From Kordia algicida OT-1 (GTDB lineage Bacteria; Bacteroidota; Bacteroidia; Flavobacteriales; Flavobacteriaceae): a stretch of DNA of 64,000 nt. The stretch is taken from assembly GCF_000154725.1 (NCBI RefSeq), contig NZ_DS544873.1:1503432-1567431 (forward strand), written 5' to 3'. Of this stretch, positions 54,293 through 62,361 are shown piece after piece. Position 1 is the first letter of the stretch. The number at the start of each line of letters is the position of its first letter. Both the position numbers and the translations under genes were made by a program. The notes beneath the pieces are model-generated. The model did not search any database. It worked only from the letters and a program-made list of their open reading frames with translations, and was not told the DNA's origin.

Positions 54293-55246
54293 ATGAAAAA
54301 ATATACAAATACAGGAAATAAAGATACACGTTCAGGGTTTGGAGACGGATTAACTGAGCTTGGAAAAACGAATGAAAATGTCGTAGCACTCTGTGCTGAT
54401 TTAACAGGATCATTGAAAATGAATGCTTTTAAAGACAATCATCCAGAACGTTTTTTCCAAATTGGAATTGCAGAAGCTAACATGATCGGAATTGCCGCAG
54501 GAATGACGATTGGTGGAAAGATTCCGTTTACAGGAACTTTTGCTAACTTTTCTACAGGTCGTGTATACGATCAAATTCGTCAATCGGTTGCGTATTCTGA
54601 TAAAAACGTAAAAATTTGTGCTTCACACGCAGGAATTACATTAGGTGAAGATGGTGCAACTCACCAAATTTTAGAAGATATCGGTTTGATGAAAATGTTA
54701 CCAGGCATGACAGTAATTAACACCTGTGATTACAACCAAACCAAAGCGGCAACTTTAGCAATCGCAGAACATCACGGACCTGTGTATTTGCGTTTCGGTC
54801 GTCCAAAAGTAGCGAATTTTACTCCAGAAGATCAAAAATTTGAAATTGGAAAAGCAGTACAACTTACCGAAGGAACTGATGTAACAATTGTGGCAACAGG
54901 ACATTTGGTTTGGGAAGCATTGCAAGCTGCTGAAACTTTAGAAGCAGCAGGAATTTCTGCAGAAGTAATCAATATTCACACCATTAAACCCTTAGACGAA
55001 GAAGCTATTTTAACTTCAGTTGGAAAAACTGGTTGTGTTGTTACTGCAGAAGAACATAATTTCCTTGGAGGATTGGGCGAAAGTGTTGCACGTACACTCG
55101 CATTAAACACACCTGCTCCACAAGAATTTGTTGCCACACAAGATACCTTTGGGGAATCTGGAACGCCAGCACAATTGATGGAAAAATATGGTTTAAATGC
55201 CGCTTCAATTGTAAAAGCTACGAAAAAAGTAATTAGCAGAAAATAA
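54293..55246 (+). CDS. Transketolase, C-terminal (pyrimidine-binding) subunit
   Basis: 317 residues. Transketolase pyrimidine domain (FQIGIAEANMIGIAAGMTIG, FANFSTGRVYDQIRQSVAYS, HAGITLGEDGATHQILEDIG) and C-terminal domain (VTAEEHNFLGGLGESVARTL). The conserved Glu of IAEAN activates TPP. Forms one active enzyme with the preceding subunit. Confidence 0.96.
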   Translation: MKKYTNTGNKDTRSGFGDGLTELGKTNENVVALCADLTGSLKMNAFKDNHPERFFQIGIAEANMIGIAAGMTIGGKIPFTGTFANFSTGRVYDQIRQSVAYSDKNVKICASHAGITLGEDGATHQILEDIGLMKMLPGMTVINTCDYNQTKAATLAIAEHHGPVYLRFGRPKVANFTPEDQKFEIGKAVQLTEGTDVTIVATGHLVWEALQAAETLEAAGISAEVINIHTIKPLDEEAILTSVGKTGCVVTAEEHNFLGGLGESVARTLALNTPAPQEFVATQDTFGESGTPAQLMEKYGLNAASIVKATKKVISRK

Positions 55247-55296
55247 TAAATGTTGAAATAAAATCGTTTCTTTAGTATAACAAAAACATTAAAATC

Positions 55297-55881
55297 ATGA
55301 AAAACAACCTATTATGTTTCGTATTTCTGTTGGCTTCTGCAACGTGTTTTGCACAGTTTGGAGTGAAAGCAGGATTGAATTTTAACTCAAACGGAGAATT
55401 GCGTGAAATTGTTACGGCTGGAGAAAATATTATTGAAGACAGCGGTGATGCAAAAATTGGCTATCACATTGGTGCATACTACGAATTGAATTTTAGCAAA
55501 TTGTATTTACGACCAGAAGTTGTCTACACAAAAACGAAAAGTGAATACGGCTCTAGCGCGTACGACATGTCAAAAATTGATGTTCCTGTGTTATTAGGAT
55601 TAGACGTTATCGGACCGCTTAGTGTATTTGCCGGACCTTCATTTCAGTACACGTTAGATAATGATTTGGAAGATGCAACCATTTCAGATGTAGAAAATGA
55701 TATTACGGTTGGTTTCAACTTTGGAGCTGCGGTAAAATTTGGAAATATCGGATTGGATGTGCGCTATGAAAGAGGTTTTACAGAAAATGAAGCGAATATT
55801 TTAGACTCAAATAATGTGCAAATAGGAACTTTAGATTCTAGACCGAGTCAACTTATTTTCAGTCTTTCATTACGATTGTAA
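55297..55881 (+). CDS. Outer-membrane beta-barrel protein (porin-family / OmpW-OprF barrel type)
   Basis: 194 residues. Signal peptide (FLLASATCFAQ, about 1-19) then FGVKAGLNFNSNGE, alternating strands such as KIGYHIGAYYELNFSKLYLR and NDITVGFNFGAAVKFGNIGL, ending SQLIFSLSLRL. An eight-strand-type barrel (PF13568-like). Role unknown; expressed 50 bp after transketolase and ended by its own terminator. Confidence 0.85.
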   Translation: MKNNLLCFVFLLASATCFAQFGVKAGLNFNSNGELREIVTAGENIIEDSGDAKIGYHIGAYYELNFSKLYLRPEVVYTKTKSEYGSSAYDMSKIDVPVLLGLDVIGPLSVFAGPSFQYTLDNDLEDATISDVENDITVGFNFGAAVKFGNIGLDVRYERGFTENEANILDSNNVQIGTLDSRPSQLIFSLSLRL

Positions 55882-55904
55882 ACTATATTTCAATAAAAAA
55901 TACA

Positions 55905-55940
55905 AAAGCACTTTTCTCATTACGGAAAGTGCTTTTTTTT
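55905..55940 (+). terminator. Terminator after the beta-barrel gene
   Basis: AAAGCACTTT, 11-nt loop, AAAGTGCTTT followed by TTTTT. Confidence 0.88.
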
Positions 55941-56076
55941 GTTCCCTTTCGGGAGAATTGATCTATTTTCAAAAATCATTTCGGGGAATCTTACTAGAAC
56001 AGTTTCTACATCAAAACAGATGCATCAGGTGTTTTCTAAAACTATTGAAACGTCTCTGATACATAAGTTATTTAAC

Positions 56077-56251
56077 GTCAGTTCGATATAACTATTTCAT
56101 TATAAAATTGATTGTCAGCAGATTATACTTAATGTCAAATCGAGCATTATTGAAATTAAAATATATTTTAATTGAAGATACCTAGCGTAGCTATCGAGAT
56201 TCAATCGAAATTTTATTTTTTATAGTGTTCTCGACTGCGCTCGAACTGACA
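56077..56251. repeat. Dispersed repeat cluster (CGTCAGTTCGA / GTCAAATCGAGC / TCTCGACTGCGCTCGAAC)
   Basis: The 500-bp spacer after the barrel gene holds CGTCAGTTCGATATAAC (56077-56093), ATGTCAAATCGAGC (56132-56145) and TCTCGACTGCGCTCGAACTGACA (56229-56251). These are facing and partly complementary fragments, related to the copy at 47113-47143. No gene is seen in 55941-56389. Confidence 0.6.
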
Positions 56252-56389
56252 ATTAGTTATTTTTCAGTGAATTATGAACTATATAGTGATTTGTTAAGTC
56301 GAACTCACGTTACTTACTATTTTTAAGCGAAAATTACACACGATTCCTAACTGCTAAAATACTTTCTAAAGAAGAAATCCAATCACAAA

Positions 56390-56415
56390 AAAAGCACCTC
56401 TTTCGAAGTGCTTTT
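56390..56415 (-). terminator. Terminator of the FKBP-type lipoprotein gene
   Basis: AAAAGCAC, loop, GTGCTTTT; on the minus strand followed by T residues, 23 bp after the stop codon. Confidence 0.75.
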
Positions 56416-56438
56416 CAGTAGTTATATTTCAGTTTGCT

Positions 56439-57440
56439 TTAGTTTGCATCTAAATAATCTGGTATACCATCACCATCAGTATCTGTCAACACAACAGTTC
56501 TTATTGTTGTTACACCATCATCATCGGTATCACGTGTTTTTTCAAACTCATTAGAAGCCAAAACAGGTTCAGCATCGCCAGGATTTAATGTATACGTATT
56601 TTGAACAACTTCATTTACTGTAATCGTTCCATCGCCATCATCGTCAGAATCTCTAAAATTTGCAATTCCATCACCATCTGTATCATCATCCAACACATCA
56701 TTATCTCCATCTAAATCTTCCATAGAAGACAACAATCCGTCAACATCCGTATCTAGAAAATCTGCATCAAATACATTAAAAGTGAAAATTAATGGAGAAT
56801 ACGCAGGAATTCCAGGTTGTAATACACTAAAATACCCCAAACCTGATGGAATAAAGATCGCTCCTATTCCACCGTTTCTAGCTTCTAAGAAACCATTAGA
56901 ACCTTCTACGATATCTTCTGCCGTATGAAACTCAGGCAATCCTAATTGAAAACCTCTTACAGTACTTACCGTAGCACCTACTAAAGGAATTGTTTCTTGT
57001 GTAATTCTAACATCAAAAGTATCCAAATTTAACAATTGTCCTCTGTACGTCAACTCAACTGCATCAAAGCTAGTGTATTCTTTTCCGCCACCTTCACGAA
57101 GTTTCAATACATAATATTTGTAATCAACATCAAGATACGTAGTTGTTCTTACTTCAACTTGATCTATCAATGGAATTTTATCCGCATTTGCGCCTGCAAT
57201 CGTATCTAAAACCATTACAAAATTATCATTTGCGGCACTTTCAGGATTCGTTAAATCGAAATCATCATAATTATAAAAATGTGTGCTTAAAAATTCTATC
57301 AGCGCGGCATCATCTTCTACTTGTTGTTCTGCTCTATCGCGCAATTCTGCAAAAGTTGCGACATCATCATCACTTTTGCACGAAAAAATAATGGCAAACG
57401 CGACTGTCATTAGGAATGTAAATTTTACAAACTTCATCAT
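56439..57440 (-). CDS. FKBP-type peptidyl-prolyl isomerase lipoprotein with TSP3-like calcium repeats
   Basis: About 333 residues from the tandem ATGATG at 57440/57437, which places the lipobox (AFAIIFSC) correctly; an ATG at 57470 would push the signal inward. After CKSDDD comes a helical stretch, then an FKBP-like fold (about 90-215: YVLKLREGGGKEYTSFDAVE, LTYRGQLLNLDTFD, FIPSGLGYFSVLQPGIPAYS, LIFTFNVFD). Asp/Gly-rich repeats follow (DTDVDGLLSSMEDLDGDNDV, DDDTDGDGIANFRDSDDDGD, DTDGDGIPDYLDAN) that resemble thrombospondin-3/EF-like calcium sites. Probably an outer-membrane folding helper. Gliding/type IX secretion gene clusters have relatives of this protein. Confidence 0.8.
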   Translation of the reverse strand: MMKFVKFTFLMTVAFAIIFSCKSDDDVATFAELRDRAEQQVEDDAALIEFLSTHFYNYDDFDLTNPESAANDNFVMVLDTIAGANADKIPLIDQVEVRTTTYLDVDYKYYVLKLREGGGKEYTSFDAVELTYRGQLLNLDTFDVRITQETIPLVGATVSTVRGFQLGLPEFHTAEDIVEGSNGFLEARNGGIGAIFIPSGLGYFSVLQPGIPAYSPLIFTFNVFDADFLDTDVDGLLSSMEDLDGDNDVLDDDTDGDGIANFRDSDDDGDGTITVNEVVQNTYTLNPGDAEPVLASNEFEKTRDTDDDGVTTIRTVVLTDTDGDGIPDYLDAN

Positions 57441-57457
57441 TGTTTTTAAATTTTGGG

Positions 57458-57486
57458 TTGCAAGATACAATTTTATCCTACTTTTG
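57458..57486 (+). promoter_or_regulatory. Promoter of the Hsp15-like gene
   Basis: TTG (57458-57460), 18-bp spacer, TACTTTTG (57479-57486), 33 bp before the ATG. Confidence 0.7.
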
Positions 57487-57519
57487 TATATTCTTTAACG
57501 TAGTTTTTAGAGATTTTGT

Positions 57520-57912
57520 ATGAGGATAGATAAATACCTTTGGTGTGTGCGTTATTATAAAACCCGAAACATGGCAACAACTGCATGTAAGAAGGGACAT
57601 GTAAAGATAAATGGCGCTACTGTAAAACCATCACGAGATGTATATGCAACCGATAAAATAGAAGTTCGTAAAGATCAAATTACAAGACATTTAACCGTGT
57701 TAGATATTCCGCCGAGTCGTGTTGGCGCTAAATTAGTTGATATTTACCGAGTAGATACAACTCCAAAAGAAAACTTTGAACATCTTGAATTATTGAAGTT
57801 TTCAAAAGATCATTATCGAAAGAAAGGAATGGGAAGACCAACGAAGAAAGATCGTCGGGAAATTGATGAATATCTAGATGATAATCTTGATGATGATGAA
57901 AGTAATTCTTAA
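57520..57912 (+). CDS. S4-domain RNA-binding protein, Hsp15-like
   Basis: 130 residues. The S4 fold sits at the N-terminus: MRIDKYLWCVRYYKTRNMAT, ACKKGHVKINGATVKPSRDV, KIEVRKDQITRHLTVLDIP. Basic and then acidic tail (DEYLDDNLDDDESNS). Hsp15 relatives bind 50S subunits carrying stalled nascent chains and free them for reuse. 105 bp before the phosphoribosyltransferase gene. Confidence 0.88.
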   Translation: MRIDKYLWCVRYYKTRNMATTACKKGHVKINGATVKPSRDVYATDKIEVRKDQITRHLTVLDIPPSRVGAKLVDIYRVDTTPKENFEHLELLKFSKDHYRKKGMGRPTKKDRREIDEYLDDNLDDDESNS

Positions 57913-58016
57913 TTTTACTCCATTATCAAGCATATAAAAGCTTAAATTTTACCCTGCAATCAAACACAGCTACTTTACAAGTTTTCACTGTAGTCGTTTA
58001 TTTAAATTTTGAACTT

Positions 58017-58520
58017 ATGACCGTAACGGGAAATATTATATTAAATCACCAACAAATTCAGCACAAAACACGTCGTATTGCGTATCAAATTTTGGAATCG
58101 AATGTAAATGAAGAAGAAATTATCATCGCAGGAATTGCCAACAACGGATTTATATTCGCTCAAAAAATCAAAGTGGAATTAGAAAAAATTACAGATGCTA
58201 CCATTACGTTGTGCGAAGTAAAGGTTGACAAGCAAAATCCGTTGCAAAACATCACAACTTCATTATCCAAAGAAGACTATACCAACAAACCTTTGGTTTT
58301 AATTGATGATGTACTTAACTCAGGTACAACACTCATTTATGGTGTAAGACACTTTTTAGACGTGCCTTTAAAGAATTTTAAAACAGCAGTATTGGTAAAT
58401 AGAAATCACAAGAAATATCCTATAAAGGCAGATTTTAAAGGAATTTCACTGTCTACTTCTATTCAAGAACACATTGATGTTGTTTTTGCGAAAGAAAATG
58501 ACACTGCGTATTTAGTGTAA
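58017..58520 (+). CDS. PRPP-dependent phosphoribosyltransferase (PyrR-like fold)
   Basis: 167 residues. The PRPP-binding motif is LVLIDDVLNSGTTLIYGV; the hood region is IIAGIANNGFIFAQKIKVEL. Resembles PyrR/uracil or purine phosphoribosyltransferases, but the base specificity is not readable. Its 3' end overlaps the converging shikimate kinase gene by 9 bp. Confidence 0.85.
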   Translation: MTVTGNIILNHQQIQHKTRRIAYQILESNVNEEEIIIAGIANNGFIFAQKIKVELEKITDATITLCEVKVDKQNPLQNITTSLSKEDYTNKPLVLIDDVLNSGTTLIYGVRHFLDVPLKNFKTAVLVNRNHKKYPIKADFKGISLSTSIQEHIDVVFAKENDTAYLV

Positions 58521-59027
58521 ACTTTCTCTAATTTCTTCAACCAATATTTCTATCGTTTTATTATCTGTAAAAATATGATGTGTTGCCTGTTGGTAGAAAA
58601 CATTTCGTTCAAACAAATGCTTTCCTATAAATTCTGGCAAATCTTCATCAGAAATGTTTCGAATCAATGGTCGTTTTGCTTTTTCGTCCTTCACTCTATT
58701 GATAATCTCTGGAATGGAAGTCTGTAAATAAAATGTATCTTTCGTGTATTCATGGATGAGATTCATATTATTCGCATAACAAGGTGTTCCGCCACCTAAA
58801 GATAAAATCATCGCTTCTTTAGTTTCCAAAACCTCTTTTAAATATTGGTGCTCTTTCATTCTAAAATAGATTTCTCCTTTCGTTTCAAAAATCTCTGCAA
58901 TGGTTTTTTCCTCTTTTATCTCAATATAAGTATCTAAATCTATCACAGGAAGTGCTAACAGTTTTCCCAACAATTTTGAAACTGAACTCTTTCCACTTGC
59001 CATATATCCTAAAAGTACGATTGTCAT
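58512..59027 (-). CDS. aroK: Shikimate kinase
   Basis: 171 residues. Walker A GYMASGKSSVSKLLG, IDLDTYIEIKEEKTIAEIFE, LSLGGGTPCYANNMNLI and the lid RPLIRN region. Phosphorylates shikimate in aromatic amino-acid synthesis. Converges on the phosphoribosyltransferase gene. Confidence 0.95.
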   Translation of the reverse strand: MTIVLLGYMASGKSSVSKLLGKLLALPVIDLDTYIEIKEEKTIAEIFETKGEIYFRMKEHQYLKEVLETKEAMILSLGGGTPCYANNMNLIHEYTKDTFYLQTSIPEIINRVKDEKAKRPLIRNISDEDLPEFIGKHLFERNVFYQQATHHIFTDNKTIEILVEEIRESLH

Positions 59028-59104
59028 CTGTGTATTATAATTAATTTATTTTTAAGTGCTTACAAAAATCAGAAAAAAAAAGATGAAATTATATTAAAAA
59101 ACAC

Positions 59105-59134
59105 TTGAAAAATAAAATTATGATGTTATATTTG
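59105..59134 (+). promoter_or_regulatory. Promoter of the tRNA-Lys pair
   Basis: TTG (59105-59107), 19-bp spacer, TATATTTG (59127-59134), about 40 bp before the first tRNA. Confidence 0.75.
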
Positions 59135-59173
59135 CACCCGCATTCAGGGAATTAATTATTATTCTTTTTGAAT

Positions 59174-59246
59174 GACCTGGTAGCTCAGTTGGTAGAGCAT
59201 CTCCCTTTTAAGGAGAGGGTCCTGGGTTCGAGCCCCAGCCAGGTCA
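59174..59246 (+). tRNA. tRNA-Lys (UUU), copy 1
   Basis: 73 nt. The acceptor stem GACCTGG pairs with CCAGGTC; D arm GCTC...GAGC; anticodon loop CTTTTAA with anticodon TTT; T loop GGTTCGAGCC; discriminator A. CCA is not encoded. Confidence 0.98.
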
Positions 59247-59270
59247 CAAATTATACCACAAAGGTCTTAT

Positions 59271-59343
59271 GACCTGGTAGCTCAGTTGGTAGAGCATCTC
59301 CCTTTTAAGGAGAGGGTCCTGGGTTCGAGCCCCAGCCAGGTCA
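59271..59343 (+). tRNA. tRNA-Lys (UUU), copy 2
   Basis: Base-for-base identical to the copy at 59174-59246, 24 bp downstream in the same transcript. Confidence 0.98.
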
Positions 59344-59350
59344 CAAAAGG

Positions 59351-59383
59351 AGTTAAGCAATTGCTTAACTTTTTTTATTTTTG
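59351..59383 (+). terminator. Terminator of the tRNA-Lys pair, merging into the tRNA-Leu promoter
   Basis: A perfect 20-bp palindrome starting AGTTAAGCAA (59351-59370) is followed by a long T-run. The T-run ends in TATTTTTG (59376-59383), which matches the -7 element for the following tRNA-Leu. Confidence 0.8.
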
Positions 59384-59396
59384 CAAAGCACATTTT

Positions 59397-59480
59397 ACCG
59401 AAGTGCTGGAATTGGTAGACAGGCATGGTTGAGGGCCATGTGTTCATTAGAGCGTGTGGGTTCGACTCCCATCTTCGGTA
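59397..59480 (+). tRNA. tRNA-Leu (GAG)
   Basis: 84 nt with a long variable arm (TGTTCATTAGAGCG region). Acceptor ACCGAAG / CTTCGGT; anticodon loop TTGAGGG with anticodon GAG; T loop GGTTCGACTCC; discriminator A. Confidence 0.95.
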
Positions 59481-59500
59481 CTGAAATTATTTTTAAGCAA

Positions 59501-59530
59501 AATCCCAACAGCAATGTTGGGATTTTTTAT
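59501..59530 (+). terminator. Terminator of tRNA-Leu
   Basis: AATCCCAACA, loop GCAA, TGTTGGGATT followed by TTTTT. Confidence 0.9.
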
Positions 59531-59619
59531 ATATAAAACTACTTTAACTTTTGTTTAATATTATTTTCATTTTGTTTTTGTTTCTTAGCTATATTATTAA
59601 TTAAAAAAAATGATTACTC

Positions 59620-59823
59620 ATGAAAAAAAGAAATCTTAAATCGTTAAATCTTAACAAAAAGTCTATTTCTAATTTAGATGTTTCAGAATCAAGGATATTT
59701 GGAGGAGAAAGCGGTAATATGCTTTGTGTGCCGCCACCAAACCCTGATACAAAAAACCCTGGTACATGTGTTGATAATAGTGGGCTTAGACTTTGTCAAT
59801 CAAATGTTCTTAATTGCAATTAA
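59620..59823 (+). CDS. RiPP-like precursor peptide, LNKKSIS double-glycine leader (67 aa)
   Basis: MKKRNLKSLNLNKKSISNLD leader with GG at residues 28-29, then a core (ESGNMLCVPPPNPDTKNPGT, CVDNSGLRLCQSNVLNCN) with four Cys and several Ser/Thr. In Bacteroidota such leaders are annotated as class I lanthipeptide or GG-type natural-product precursors, modified and exported by LanB/C-type or radical-SAM enzymes and C39 peptidase transporters. None of these enzymes is in the window. The class is inferred from the leader. Confidence 0.75.
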   Translation: MKKRNLKSLNLNKKSISNLDVSESRIFGGESGNMLCVPPPNPDTKNPGTCVDNSGLRLCQSNVLNCN

Positions 59824-59878
59824 TGCGTTAAACAATTTATTTAGTCTTCTTCAAAATGAAGATATAAATTCTAATTAA

Positions 59879-59902
59879 AGCGAACTTCGGTTCGCTTTTT
59901 TT
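59879..59902 (+). terminator. UUCG-tetraloop terminator after the first precursor
   Basis: GCGAAC, loop TTCG, GTTCGC followed by TTTTTTT. Confidence 0.9.
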
Positions 59903-60025
59903 AATATATTTAAAATCAATTGAATAAGTATTACATGAAATATATAAATCAAGATATATATTTTTTGCTTTCATAATTCTTTATGGCTTACTTTGATACA
60001 TTATAAACCTTTAAATTATTTAATT

Positions 60026-60169
60026 ATGAAAAAAAGAGATTTAAAATCGTTAGCACTTAACAAAAAATTAGTTTCTAATTTTGACACTCCTGTGATTAAA
60101 GGAGGAGGAACTCATTATGAGTCAATTTGTGATTGTCCAACTACCATACGTACAATTACTTTTAAATAA
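60026..60169 (+). CDS. RiPP-like precursor peptide (47 aa)
   Basis: ATG 60026, stop 60169. The leader MKKRDLKSLALNKKLVSNFD is close to that at 59620; GG at 26-27; core GTHYESICDCPTTIRTITFK with two Cys (CDC) and five Thr. Cys plus Thr in a short core suits thioether or other cyclisation. It is a paralogue of the precursor 200 bp upstream. Confidence 0.7.
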   Translation: MKKRDLKSLALNKKLVSNFDTPVIKGGGTHYESICDCPTTIRTITFK

Positions 60170-60190
60170 TTTGATTTTACATCAAATAAA

Positions 60191-60262
60191 ATGTGAACTT
60201 CGGTACACTTTTTTAATATATTTAAAACAAAAATCCCAACATGTAAATCATGTTGGGATTTT
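60191..60262. terminator. Two hairpins between the second precursor and the metallopeptidase gene
   Basis: First, GTGAAC-TTCG-GTACAC followed by T's (60192-60214), a decayed twin of the UUCG terminator at 59879. Second, AAAATCCCAACATG...CATGTTGGGATTTT (60229-60262), a bidirectional terminator for the converging metallopeptidase gene. Confidence 0.8.
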
Positions 60263-60292
60263 AATTTTATAGAGAAATTTTTACAATCATTT

Positions 60293-61348
60293 TTACCAAT
60301 TGTAATTTGCTTCAGTCATCTTACTTTCGTTACCATTGGCATCAACAGCAGTGACCATCATTTTATATCCGCTTCGAAACTTACGTTTTAATTCTCTACT
60401 ATAACTATTGGATGTTCTGGTACGATAATGATACCAACCTGTTTTTCCTGTTTCTTTAATATTATTGTAGATTTTATAACTCATCGCGCCTGGTACAGCA
60501 TTCCAAGTCATTGTAAGTTCCTCATCGCCATCGTGGTATGCTTGTACATTAGTTGGCGCAGTGATTCCTAATGGATATAATGTATCCACAGCAGTTCTAT
60601 CACCTGTAGAAAGTCCACTGCTCAACGTACAAGCTGTTCCGCCATTCATTACAGAATTAGAATCGCTCGTAGGTGTTCCTGCAATGTGAGTTCCGAATGA
60701 AGTATTGGTATGTGCAAATGTCAAACAGTGTCCTAATTCATGAATCATGTTGTAAAAACGCAAATTATTGGTTAAGGTACATGGATTAAAGTCCAAATTG
60801 ATTCGAACTCTATAACCTGGCATTCCGTCAGACGTTGGAAATTCTGCTGCAGCAATTGTACTGCTTGGTAACGGATCAGAACTGTCGCTCATCACTTCAA
60901 TTTCAGGATTGAATAAAAATCCACCGTTATACGGCCAATAGTAATCAGTTTCATACAAGAATATAGAACTACCAGAATTTGCATTCCAATGATTCATTGC
61001 ATCTCTAGTGGCTGTCTTCCAATTAGAAGGTAAAGAAGGATCAATACGAACACCAATTGTATTATGGTCTACCAAATAGGTTGTTCTTCGTTGCTTAGGC
61101 GTCATATTATCATCCGTGCGTTGTGGTCTTCCAGTTTTGGAAAACATAATATCATCTCCAACTAAGAAATACGAACCCATGTCTAAGATATCTTTTTCAG
61201 AAAATCCTAAGTTGATAATCTCTTTTAATACCAATTCAGATTGATCTTCAAGGACACTACTTTCCTCTACAGTTTCAATAGTATCCGTACTACAACTAAA
61301 CATTGCAAAGAATACCATAACTATTAATAAAAATTTACTTTTTTTCAT
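60293..61348 (-). CDS. M57-type (HExxH) metallopeptidase lipoprotein with fibronectin III domain
   Basis: 351 residues. Lipoprotein signal ending MFSC (Cys19). Catalytic zinc motif HELGHCLTFAHT (HExGHxxxxxH) near residue 205-216, preceded by the GVRIDPSLPSNWKTATRDAM peptidase domain. This matches the dual-action HEIGH/M57 zincin family. A C-terminal FN3-like domain shows GITAPTNVQAYHDGDEELTM and SYKIYNNIKETGKTGWYHYR. Probably a surface or secreted protease. Monocistronic. Confidence 0.85.
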   Translation of the reverse strand: MKKSKFLLIVMVFFAMFSCSTDTIETVEESSVLEDQSELVLKEIINLGFSEKDILDMGSYFLVGDDIMFSKTGRPQRTDDNMTPKQRRTTYLVDHNTIGVRIDPSLPSNWKTATRDAMNHWNANSGSSIFLYETDYYWPYNGGFLFNPEIEVMSDSSDPLPSSTIAAAEFPTSDGMPGYRVRINLDFNPCTLTNNLRFYNMIHELGHCLTFAHTNTSFGTHIAGTPTSDSNSVMNGGTACTLSSGLSTGDRTAVDTLYPLGITAPTNVQAYHDGDEELTMTWNAVPGAMSYKIYNNIKETGKTGWYHYRTRTSNSYSRELKRKFRSGYKMMVTAVDANGNESKMTEANYNW

Positions 61349-61608
61349 GTTGAATATTTTTTTGGTTTTCCAAACTTATCCAAACATCATCAGGCAAACG
61401 TATGGAAAAATAGTATTTTATCTACGGTTACAATAAGTTAACACCTACATTAAGTTTTAATAATGAATTAATATTGATAAGTTTACAAATAGTGTAGCGA
61501 CATGCTTTTTTAGCATCCTAAATTTGATGATTTAGGGTAATATTGCTTGTTTTCAGTAGCCAATTGATAGTTATTTGATGCAATTATTAATTGTTAAAAT
61601 CAAATATT

Positions 61609-61710
61609 ATGTTAGAAAATCTTAAAAAGTACGAAACAGAAAATGCTCAATTTTTACAAGGTGGCGTGGGAAGCGACGGCGGAAACAGTGAAAGTCAAAG
61701 TGATTTTTAG
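61609..61710 (+). CDS. Double-glycine leader peptide, type MLxxLKK (33 aa)
   Basis: MLENLKKYETENAQFLQGG then VGSDGGNSESQSDF. GG at residues 18-19 exactly as in the peptides at 34778 and 44344. The core is Gly/Ser/acidic without Cys. Ends just before a 15-bp-stem terminator. Confidence 0.6.
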   Translation: MLENLKKYETENAQFLQGGVGSDGGNSESQSDF

Positions 61711-61731
61711 AAACATCTTTTATCTTTAACG

Positions 61732-61769
61732 ATAACTAATCTTTAGATGTCACACTAAAGATTAGTTAT
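61732..61769. terminator. Bidirectional terminator between leader peptide and WGR-like gene
   Basis: ATAACTAATCTTTAG and CTAAAGATTAGTTAT form a perfect 15-bp stem with an 8-nt loop, flanked by T-rich sequence. Confidence 0.88.
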
Positions 61770-62242
61770 TTCATTTCTTGAATCTGCGTATAATCTGCGA
61801 ATTCGGTATTTTCTAATTCTTTTTGAATGACTTTTTTGGCAATTTCAGCATCAACAACCAAGCAAGCGACTTCCATTGTTCCGCTACCAATACTTCCTCC
61901 ATCAACTTCCCCAAGTCCTGTCCAGCCTAAAATTTGATCTAGTTTTTCTTCTAAAAGATATCTTTTATCCAAATCTGCTTCGCTGCCAAAACCATCAACC
62001 GTATACACAATTTCGAGTATAGTTTTTGCATCATCTTCAAATTCGTGATATCCTTCTTTTATTTTTTGATCGATGAGTTTTTGAATCGATTTTTGAAGAC
62101 TTGAAAAAAAACCAACTGTGATTTCCTTAAATTCACCTTCGTCGCCAACAATTCCCCAATGAATAGTTGCTGTTTTACGACTATCTTCCCAAGTTTCCCA
62201 ATAATGCAATTTTCCGTTTACCGTTTTATAGAGTTTTAGCAT
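61766..62242 (-). CDS. WGR-like domain protein of unknown function (158 aa)
   Basis: MLKLYKTVNGKLHYWETWED, then ATIHWGIVGDEGEFKEI: the Trp-Gly pattern after an LYK/W start resembles the WGR domain, which in other proteins binds DNA or nucleotides. C-terminus (about 80-158) is acidic with GFGSEADLDKRYLLEEKLDQ. No signal peptide. Family match is by eye. Confidence 0.6.
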   Translation of the reverse strand: MLKLYKTVNGKLHYWETWEDSRKTATIHWGIVGDEGEFKEITVGFFSSLQKSIQKLIDQKIKEGYHEFEDDAKTILEIVYTVDGFGSEADLDKRYLLEEKLDQILGWTGLGEVDGGSIGSGTMEVACLVVDAEIAKKVIQKELENTEFADYTQIQEMK

Positions 62243-62361
62243 GTGCTGAATTTTATATAAAATATTCCTTAATTTACTGTTTTTACAAGAATTACGGAGT
62301 TACCGTAAAAGATTCTCAATTTATTTTTTTAATTTTTTGATCGAAATTAAAACATATTCTT

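Noticed and set aside
59244-59447. 67-residue minus-strand open frame across the tRNA genes
   Set aside because: It overlaps tRNA-Lys and tRNA-Leu on the opposite strand; the translation of tRNA sequence is not a gene.
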